The notes under the pieces are model-generated. The model was not told where the DNA came from. It did not search any database and saw nothing but the letters and a program-made list of their open reading frames with translations. Both the position numbers and the translations under genes were made by a program. A stretch of DNA of 64,000 nt from Lagopus muta (Eukaryota > Chordata > Aves > Galliformes > Phasianidae), in contig NC_064444.1 of the NCBI RefSeq assembly GCF_023343835.1, forward strand, positions 19,238,871 through 19,302,870. Reading direction: 5' to 3'. This document shows, piece after piece, positions 56,960 through 64,000 of this stretch (the stretch's first letter is position 1; every line of letters begins with the position of its first letter).

Positions 56960-57690
56960 TCCTTTTCTTTCTGTGTTCTCCTCACCTCCAGCCTTTCCCT
57001 GCTGTGTTCTCCTTGCCCTCGCTGTTCCCTACTGTGCTCTCTTGCCCTCCTGTTTTGGCGTTCCCTGTGGCATTCTCTTGGCCATTTGCCCTTGGCCACC
57101 TTTGCTGCGTTCTCTTTGGCCTTTGGTTCTGGCCATCTGTGCCACATTCCCTTGGCCTTTGTCCTTGGCCTTCTTTGCCACGTTCCCTTTGCCTTCTGTT
57201 CTGGCATTCCCTACAACATTCTCTTTGGCCTTCAGTTTTGGCGCTCCTGGCTGCGTTCTCTTTGGCCATTGCCCTCAGCCTTCTTTGCCACATTCCCTTT
57301 GGCCTCTTGTTTTGGCATCCCTTATGGCGTTCTCTTTGGCCTTTGGTTTTGGCGTTCCCTTCCATGTTCTCTTTGGCCATTGCCCTTGGCCTTCTGCGTT
57401 GGCCTTCCATGCAGCGTTCTCATGGACCTTGCCCTCCATTTTGGCCTTCCCTGATTTGTTTTCTTTTGTCTCTGTTTTGGCGTTCTCTGCGGCCTTCTCC
57501 TCAGGCCTGGCCTGTGACGAGGCTTTCTCTTCAGTGCTCTCCCTGCCTTTGCCTTCCCTTTGCCTTTGACGTTGCCTTCCCTTGGGTGTCGTCCATGCCT
57601 TTGCCCTCCGTTTTGGCGTTCCCTCAGCTGTTCTCCTTGCCTTTTGCTCTTACCTTTGCCTTGGCCTTCCCTATCGCTCACTCTGAGCAC
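56960..57690 (+). repeat. 36-bp-type minisatellite, block 2
   Basis: Same family as block 1 (tttggccttctgttctggc / ttctctttggccattgccct variants). Followed by a degenerate telomere-like stretch (aataaccctaacctcaatac). Confidence 0.85.
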
Positions 57691-58017
57691 GATCCTAATA
57701 ACCCTAACCTCAATACTTTCTCCCCAACCCTAAGCTCTGAACCCCAAATGTAGTGTGAATTGCAGCCATGACTGTATAGATACCTGTGCAAATTAACCCT
57801 GCACCTTCCATAGTGCTTTCAATTGGGCACTGAACCCCTCTGTAACCTTCTGTGTAATACTAACAAAAACCCCACAGCTTCCCTGTTAAATACTCCTAAC
57901 CTTACTCTGAAGCCATTTCTTGGAGCCGTGTTTGGCTTCCATGTTTTGTGGGTGGGCTGACTGAGCATCGTTTCTGTCTCAGCGTTCCTCCTTCTAAAGC
58001 GTGTCTCTGTATTACAG

Positions 58018-58147
58018 GTGAAGATGCCTTCGATGCTTCCAGTTGATGGCTTCCCCCCTGCGATGCCATCGTCTTTCCAGTCCTCCCGCACTCACCGCCT
58101 GCTCGGTTCAGTCCAGCCGTTACCTGAATCCCTGCTCCGTTCCCTTT
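58018..58147 (+). other. Exon-like segment B, unit 2
   Basis: Acceptor tgtctctgtattacag, then gtgaagatgccttcgatgct and cagttgatggcttccccc. The same run is found at 59223. Coding status unknown. Confidence 0.45.
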
Positions 58148-58384
58148 CCTGAGTGCTTTAAGGACAGCATGGAGATGTGCGGCTCTTGATGACAGCAGCA
58201 GGAACCGGAATCTGCATTTCCTGGAATGCCCTGGAACCCCACTTTGCTGCCTGGTAATTGTCTGCCCAGCAGGTAAGGGCAATGCTCACCCACCAGTGTT
58301 TACTCATTACTTACTGAGACACAAGGTAGGGTTCCCAGAGCTCATTTCTGCACTTCATGGTGTCCTGAATGCTGCCTGTCCTTT

Positions 58385-59150
58385 TCTTTCCGTGTTCTCC
58401 TTGCCTCCAGCCTTTCCCTGCAGCATTCTCCTTGCCCTGGGCTTTTCCTGCTGCGCTCTCTTGCCCTCCTGTTTTGGCGTTCCCTGTGGCATTCTCTTGG
58501 CCATTTGCCCTTGGCCACCTTTGCTGCGTTCTCTTTGGCCTTTGGTTCTGGCCATCTGTGCCACATTCCCTTGGCCTTTGTCCTTGGCCTTCTTTGCCAC
58601 ATTCCCTTTGCCTCCCGTTCTGGCGTTCCCTGCAACATTATTTTGGCCTTCAGTTTTGGCGCTCCTGGCTGCGTTCTCTTTGGCCTTTGCCCTCGGCCAT
58701 CTTTGCCACATTCCCTTTGGCCTCTTGTTTTGGCATCCCTTATGGCGTTCTCTTTGGCCTTTGATTTTGGTGTCCCCTTCCACGTTCTCTTTGGCCATTG
58801 CTCCCGGCCTTCTTTGCCACATTCCCTTTGGCCTCTTGTTTTGTCTTCTCCTACAGCATTCTCTTTGCCTTTGGTTTTGGCCTTTTGTGCTGCATTTTCT
58901 TTGGCCATTGCCCTTGACCTTCTGCATCGGCCTTCCCTGCAGCGTTCTCACGGACCTCGCCCTCCATTTTGGCCTTCTGTGTTGATCTCTTTGGTCTCTG
59001 TTCTGGTGTTCTCTGCGGCCTTCCCCTTGGGCCTGACCTATGACGCAACTTTTGGCATTCTCCAAGCCTTTCCCATCCCTTTGCCTTTGCCCTCTGTTTT
59101 GGCGTTCCCTCGGCTGTTCTCCTTGCCTTTTGCTTCTGCCTTTGCCTTGT
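58385..59150 (+). repeat. 36-bp-type minisatellite, block 3
   Basis: Third block, nearly identical to block 2 for its first 200 bp (gcattctcttggccatttgc). On the minus strand it gives a 272-codon frame rich in Lys, Glu, Gln, Gly, Asn. Confidence 0.85.
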
Positions 59151-59222
59151 GGGGGTGGGCTGACGGTGAGCACAGTTTGGGTCTCAGCGTTCCTCCTTCT
59201 AAAGCATGTCTCTGTATTACAG

Positions 59223-59640
59223 GTGAAGATGCCTTCGATGCTTCCAGTTGATGACTTCCCCCCTGCGATGCCATTGGCTTTCCTGGCCTCCCACAGTCAC
59301 CGCCAGCTCAGTTCAGTTGAGCTGTTACCCGAATCCCCACTCCGTACCCTTTCCATGATTTCCATGATCTTCCTGTCACTCTGCCACAAGCCCCCACCAA
59401 GGTCATTGCAGGCAACGTGTGGGATGCGGCACTCGGTCTCATTACAGTTCATCCCATCAGCTTCAGCCCAGCGATCCAACCCACCTGCACCCTTCCTGAG
59501 GGCCCTTCTGCTCTCAGGCCAATCAACGCTTCCTTCTGATGCCATCTGCATTCCTTCCTGGCCACTTTCAGACTCATGCCCCTTTGTGGCCATTTTCAGA
59601 GTTGCGCTGATTTCAGCGTCTGCATTCAATTGACTTCAAC
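59223..59640 (+). other. Exon-like segment B, unit 3
   Basis: Same acceptor (tgtctctgtattacag) and start (gtgaagatgccttcgatgct) as 58018, then a 197-codon open frame (59040-59633) without recognised domains that crosses the junction. Function unknown. Confidence 0.4.
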
Positions 59641-59813
59641 CAAATTGGCTTTAGCTTTACATTCAATTAATGTAAACCAAATTGGCTTTAGTTTTACATT
59701 CACTTAATGTAAACCAAATTGGCTTTAGCTTTACATTCACTTAATGTAAACCAAATTGGCTTTAGTTTTACATCCAAATTATGTAAACCAAATTGGCTTT
59801 AGCATTGCCTTGC

Positions 59814-59874
59814 TTACGGGGTTGGGTTAGCTTTGCTTTGTTTGTTCTAGCGCAGGGCTAACCCAACCCCGTAA
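59814..59874. repeat. Hairpin with telomere-like arms (copy 1 of 4)
   Basis: Perfect 18-bp inverted repeat: ttacggggttgggttagc and gctaacccaaccccgtaa around a 25-nt spacer. Further copies at 60200-60260, 60586-60646 and 60898-60958. The arms contain GGGTTGGGTTAG, a telomere-variant sequence, facing each other. Confidence 0.9.
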
Positions 59875-59922
59875 CCAAGGGCCGGCGGAGGCGATTTTGT
59901 TCCTTCCCGGCCAGTCTGAGAC

Positions 59923-59941
59923 TTGCGCCCCCTTGTGGCCA
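59923..59941 (-). promoter_or_regulatory. CTCF-like site 1 (strong)
   Basis: The minus strand reads TGGCCACAAGGGGGCGCAA, two mismatches from the 19-bp vertebrate CTCF consensus TGGCCACCAGGGGGCGCTA. Weaker upstream relative at 59574-59592 (TGGCCACAAAGGGGCATGA). Confidence 0.6.
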
Positions 59942-60308
59942 TTTGATGATCTGTGCTGATTTCAGCGTCTGCATTCAATTAATCTCAACCAAATTGGCTT
60001 TAGCCTTGCAGTCATTTTGCATCAACCAAATTGGCTTTGGTTTTGCATTCAACTTATTTCAACCAAATTGGCTTTAGTTTTACATTCACTTGACTTCAAT
60101 CAAATTGGCTTTAGCTTTACACTCAATTATTGTAAACCAAATTGGCTTTAGTTTTACATCCAAATTATGTAAACCAAATTGGCTTTAAGTTTGCCTTGCT
60201 TACGGGGTTGGGTTAGCTTTGCTTTGTTTGTTCTAGCGCAGGGCTAACCCAACCCCGTAACCAAGGGCCGGCGGAGGCGATTTTGTTCCTTCCCGGCCAG
60301 TCTGAGAC

Positions 60309-60327
60309 TTGCGCCCCCTTGTGGCCA
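60309..60327 (-). promoter_or_regulatory. CTCF-like site 2 (strong)
   Basis: Identical to site 1, 386 bp further on. Confidence 0.6.
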
Positions 60328-60694
60328 TTTGATGATCTGTGCTGATTTCAGCGTCTGCATTCAATTAATCTCAACCAAATTGGCTTTAGCCTTGCAGTCA
60401 TTTTGCATCAACCAAATTGGCTTTGGTTTTGCATTCAACTTATTTCAACCAAATTGGCTTTAGTTTTACATTCACTTGACTTCAATCAAATTGGCTTTAG
60501 CTTTACACTCAATTATTGTAAACCAAATTGGCTTTAGTTTTACATCCAAATTATGTAAACCAAATTGGCTTTAAGTTTGCCTTGCTTACGGGGTTGGGTT
60601 AGCTTTGCTTTGTTTGTTCTAGCGCAGGGCTAACCCAACCCCGTAACCAAGGGCCGGCGGAGGCGATTTTGTTCCTTCCCGGCCAGTCTGAGAC

Positions 60695-60713
60695 TCGTGC
60701 CCCCTTGTGGCCA
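60695..60713 (-). promoter_or_regulatory. CTCF-like site 3
   Basis: TGGCCACAAGGGGGCACGA on the minus strand; core intact, last bases diverged. Confidence 0.55.
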
Positions 60714-61005
60714 TTTGAAGAGTTGCGCTGATTTCAGCGTCTGCATTCAATTAATCTCAACCAAATTGGCTTTAGCCTTGCAGTCATTTTGCATCAACCA
60801 AATTGGCTTTAGTTTTACATTCACTTGACTTCAATCAAATTGGCTTTAGTTTTACATCCAAATTATGTAAACCAAATTGGCTTTAGCATTGCCTTGCTTA
60901 CGGGGTTGGGTTAGCTTTGCTTTGTTTGTTCCTAGGCAGGGCTAACCCAACCCCGTAACCAAGGGCCGGTGGAGGCGATTTTGTTCCTCCCGGCCAGTCT
61001 GAGAC

Positions 61006-61024
61006 TCGCGCCCCTTTGTGGCCG
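61006..61024 (-). promoter_or_regulatory. CTCF-like site 4 (weaker)
   Basis: CGGCCACAAAGGGGCGCGA on the minus strand; one extra A in place of a G within the core run. Confidence 0.45.
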
Positions 61025-61500
61025 TTCTGAGAATTGCAATGGCTTTGGATGGGCTGAGATCTGCACTGCTTTTGAGGTGGGTTGCAGTACACAACATTCT
61101 CACAAATGCGGGGTCACTAATGGGGTGTGGAGTCTTTGTACTCTTTCTCTGGTTGGTCTGATGTCTATGCGAACCATGTGTTACAGCTGTACTGCATATG
61201 TGTGTGCTGCGCCTGTAAATTGCTTCGTGCCGTGTACGCAATATGTGTTATGTTGCGCCTGTGAACTGTGCTATGCCATGTACAGAATTTGTGGAGGCCA
61301 TGCCTATAAACTAAGTCTTGGAATCAGAGACCCATATTCATTACATGTTCTGCTTCTCAATGCGTAGTTGCTGGTATAGTGTGTATGTATATGATTGTAT
61401 GAGTCCTGCCTTGTGGAAACAGTGCTGTAATAAACAAATAGTTAAACAATGCACGTATGTGGTGTGTCTTGCTTTGTCACGGCAAGGACTTGAAGGTCAC
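61025..61500 (+). other. Transcription-unit-like segment next to the telomeric array
   Basis: Contains a 45-46-bp direct duplication (61185-61290: tgcgcctgta/gaa...tgccgtgtac), a TATA-like ctataaac (61304-61311) and a poly(A) signal AATAAA (61429-61434), the layout of a short LTR or gene end. Not recognised as a known family. A gt-rich stretch follows the poly(A) signal. Confidence 0.4.
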
Positions 61501-61535
61501 GGGAAGGTAGGTGAGAAAGGTAAGTGCAGAGGGTG

Positions 61536-63700
61536 GTAGACATAGACGGGGGTTAGACTTAGAGATGGGGTTAGACATAGACTTAGAGATGGGGTTGGGG
61601 TTAGACTTAGACTTAGAGATGGGGTTAGGGTTAGACTTAGAGATGGGGTTAGGGTTAGACTTAGAGATGGGGTTAGGGTTAGACTTAGACTTAGAGATGG
61701 GGTTAGGGTTAGACTTAGACTCAGAGATGGGGTTGGGGTTAGACTTAGACTTAGAGATGGGGTTAGGGTTAGACTTAGAGATGGGGTTAGGGTTAGACTT
61801 AGACTTAGAGATGGGGTTAGGGTTAGACTTAGAGATGGGGTTGGGGTTAGACTTAGACTTAGAGATGGGGTTAGGGTTAGACTTAGACTCAGAGATGGGG
61901 TTGGGGTTAGACTTAGACTTAGAGATGGGGTTAGGGTTAGACTTAGACTTAGAGATGGGGTTGGGGTTAGACTTAGACTTAGAGATGGGGTTAGGGTTAG
62001 ACTTAGAGATGGGGTTAGGGTTAGACTTAGAGATGGGGTTAGGGTTAGACTTAGACTTAGAGATGGGGTTAGGGTTAGACTTAGACTCAGAGATGGGGTT
62101 GGGGTTAGACTTAGACTTAGAGATGGGGTTAGGGTTAGACTTAGAGATGGGGTTAGGGTTAGACTTAGACTTAGAGATGGGGTTAGGGTTAGACTTAGAG
62201 ATGGGGTTGGGGTTAGACTTAGACTTAGAGATGGGGTTAGGGTTAGACTTAGACTCAGAGATGGGGTTGGGGTTAGACTTAGACTTAGAGATGGGGTTAG
62301 GGTTAGACTTAGAGATGGGGTTAGGGTTAGACTTAGAGATGGGGTTAGGGTTAGACTTAGACTTAGAGATGGGGTTAGGGTTAGACTTAGAGATGGGGTT
62401 GGGGTTAGACTTAGACTTAGAGATGGGGTTAGGGTTAGACTTAGACTTAGAGATGGGGTTAGACTTAGACTTAGAGATGGGGTTAGGGTTAGACTTAGAG
62501 ATGGGGTTAGGGTTAGACTTAGAGATGGGGTTAGGGTTAGACTTAGACTTAGAGATGGGGTTAGGGTTAGACTTAGACTCAGAGATGGGGTTGGGGTTAG
62601 ACTTAGACTTAGAGATGGGGTTAGGGTTAGACTTAGAGATGGGGTTAGGGTTAGACTTAGACTTAGAGATGGGGTTAGGGTTAGACTTAGAGATGGGGTT
62701 GGGGTTAGACTTAGACTTAGAGATGGGGTTAGGGTTAGACTTAGACTCAGAGATGGGGTTGGGGTTAGACTTAGACTTAGAGATGGGGTTAGGGTTAGAC
62801 TTAGACTTAGAGATGGGGTTGGGGTTAGACTTAGACTTAGAGATGGGGTTAGGGTTAGACTTAGAGATGGGGTTAGGGTTAGACTTAGAGATGGGGTTAG
62901 GGTTAGACTTAGACTTAGAGATGGGGTTAGGGTTAGACTTAGACTCAGAGATGGGGTTGGGGTTAGACTTAGACTTAGAGATGGGGTTAGGGTTAGACTT
63001 AGAGATGGGGTTAGGGTTAGACTTAGAGATGGGGTTAGGGTTAGACTTAGACTTAGAGATGGGGTTAGGGTTAGACTTAGACTCAGAGATGGGGTTGGGG
63101 TTAGACTTAGACTTAGAGATGGGGTTAGGGTTAGACTTAGAGATGGGGTTAGGGTTAGACTTAGAGATGGGGTTAGGGTTAGACTTAGACTTAGAGATGG
63201 GGTTAGGGTTAGACTTAGACTCAGAGATGGGGTTGGGGTTAGACTTAGACTTAGAGATGGGGTTAGGGTTAGACTTAGAGATGGGGTTAGGGTTAGACTT
63301 AGAGATGGGGTTAGGGTTAGACTTAGACTTAGAGATGGGGTTAGGGTTAGACTTAGAGATGGGGTTGGGGTTAGACTTAGACTTAGAGATGGGGTTAGGG
63401 TTAGACTTAGACTTAGAGATGGGGTTAGACTTAGACTTAGAGATGGGGTTAGGGTTAGACTTAGACTTAGAGATGGGGTTGGGGTTAGACTTAGACTTAG
63501 AGATGGGGTTAGGGTTAGACTTAGAGATGGGGTTAGGGTTAGACTTAGAGATGGGGTTAGGGTTAGACTTAGACTCAGAGATGGGGTTGGGGTTAGACTT
63601 AGACTTAGAGATGGGGTTAGGGTTAGACTTAGACTTAGAGATGGGGTTAGGGTTAGACTTAGAGATGGGGTTAGGGTTAGACTTAGAGATGGGGTTGGGG
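61536..63700 (+). repeat. Telomere-variant repeat array
   Basis: About 2.2 kb of 24- and 30-bp units, ttagggttagacttagagatgg-gg and the same with a doubled gactta. Variants with gactcagag and ttgggg occur in recurring order, for example the block of three short units, one long and one 'ctcagag' unit at about 61626, 61990 and 62495. G-rich strand points to the chromosome end. Confidence 0.95.
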
Positions 63701-64000
63701 TTAGGGTTAGGGTTAGGGTTAGGGTTAGGGTTAGGGTTAGGGTTAGGGTTAGGGTTAGGGTTAGGGTTAGGGTTAGGGTTAGGGTTAGGGTTAGGGTTAG
63801 GGTTAGGGTTAGGGTTAGGGTTAGGGTTAGGGTTAGGGTTAGGGTTAGGGTTAGGGTTAGGGTTAGGGTTAGGGTTAGGGTTAGGGTTAGGGTTAGGGTT
63901 AGGGTTAGGGTTAGGGTTAGGGTTAGGGTTAGGGTTAGGGTTAGGGTTAGGGTTAGGGTTAGGGTTAGGGTTAGGGTTAGGGTTAGGGTTAGGGTTAGGG
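63701..64000 (+). repeat. Telomere, (TTAGGG)50
   Basis: 300 bp of perfect TTAGGG up to the window end, oriented 5' to 3' outward. This is the chromosome terminus or its assembled part. Confidence 0.99.

Larger units (their letters stand above)
56667..58147 (+). repeat. Subtelomeric gene-like unit 2
   Basis: Complete unit: exon A (56706-56853), minisatellite intron (56960-57690), a stretch with telomere-like (aaccctaa) motifs at 57695-57735, then acceptor and exon B (from 58018). Joins unit 3 directly near 58148. Confidence 0.78.
58148..59640 (+). repeat. Subtelomeric gene-like unit 3
   Basis: Exon A remnant ends at the donor 58272 but has lost its acceptor, and two in-frame stops (tga tga) follow ctctt. 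Then minisatellite block 3 (58385-59150), acceptor and exon B (59223). The exon B part here is longer and continues to about 59640. Confidence 0.75.
59640..61024 (+). repeat. Subtelomeric satellite: 37-bp repeats in 386-bp units
   Basis: Basic repeat of about 37 bp: accaaattggctttagtttt followed by acattcacttaatgtaa. Higher-order units of 386 bp repeat three times (phase-matched motifs at 59923, 60309 and 60695), with a shorter 311-bp step to the last (61006). Each unit has 37-bp repeats, one hairpin, the sequence gggccggcggaggcgatttt and a CTCF-like site. Neighbouring units are nearly identical. Confidence 0.92.

Noticed and set aside
59640-61024. Regularly spaced 37-bp repeats resembling a CRISPR array
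   Set aside because: Eukaryotic chromosome end, repeats nested in 386-bp units, no unique spacers and no cas genes.

Overview
The window is the terminal 64 kb of a bird chromosome, most likely from a galliform such as Gallus. It ends in 300 bp of perfect TTAGGG telomere. Almost every recognisable repeat is avian: CR1 LINEs on both strands, an LTR resembling alpharetroviral (EAV/ALV-type) LTRs, other endogenous-retrovirus (ERV) LTRs, and a mariner relic of the Galluhop type. The identification comes from sequence style and remembered families, not from a search.

Left part (1-27 kb). A provirus enters from the left edge on the minus strand with its LTR, a tRNA-Lys-type primer-binding site and a long open gag frame. 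It is followed by CR1 pieces, a solo alpharetroviral-like LTR, and a 2.4-kb CR1 that has split a small CpG island (about 7.2 and 9.6 kb). A second CpG island with an assembly gap lies at 12.3-12.6 kb. Then come about 8 kb with little visible content. From 26.5 kb leftwards lie exons 1-4 of HPS3 (a BLOC-2 subunit) on the minus strand, with a CpG-island promoter, intact reading frames and consensus splice sites. I could not find exons 5 onward.

Middle part (28-55 kb). This is a repeat mosaic. A GC-rich block (28.3-31.1 kb) carries about nine NRF1-like palindromes, a 55-59-bp minisatellite with CTCF-like sites and two further minisatellites. After it come LTRs, nested CR1s and internally duplicated blocks. 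A short 3' gene segment (38.4-39.3 kb, plus strand) matches the post-GAP region of ARHGAP32 (RICS/p250GAP) but ends early in its own stop codon and poly(A) signal. Scrambled class-I ERV pieces follow: integrase at 34 kb, reverse transcriptase at 41 kb, envelope-like sequence at 43 and 46 kb. A pyrimidine-only tract covers about 2.5 kb. A long LTR holds six tandem TATA-like modules.

Telomere-proximal part (55-64 kb). A gene-like unit is present three times. It has an identical-length 148-bp exon with consensus splice signals in two copies, a minisatellite-filled intron and a conserved second exon. Next come 37-bp repeats organised into 386-bp units; each carries a near-consensus CTCF motif and an 18-bp hairpin whose arms are telomere-like. 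A short TATA/poly(A) unit follows, then 2.2 kb of telomere-variant repeats, then pure telomere. This layout (CTCF-bearing subtelomeric repeats next to the telomere, reading towards it) resembles the organisation of TERRA promoters known from human chromosomes and is the most interesting feature of the window. Apart from HPS3 exons 1-4, the ARHGAP32-like segment and the gag and CR1 frames, the open frames in the window lie in repeats and are not supported as genes.
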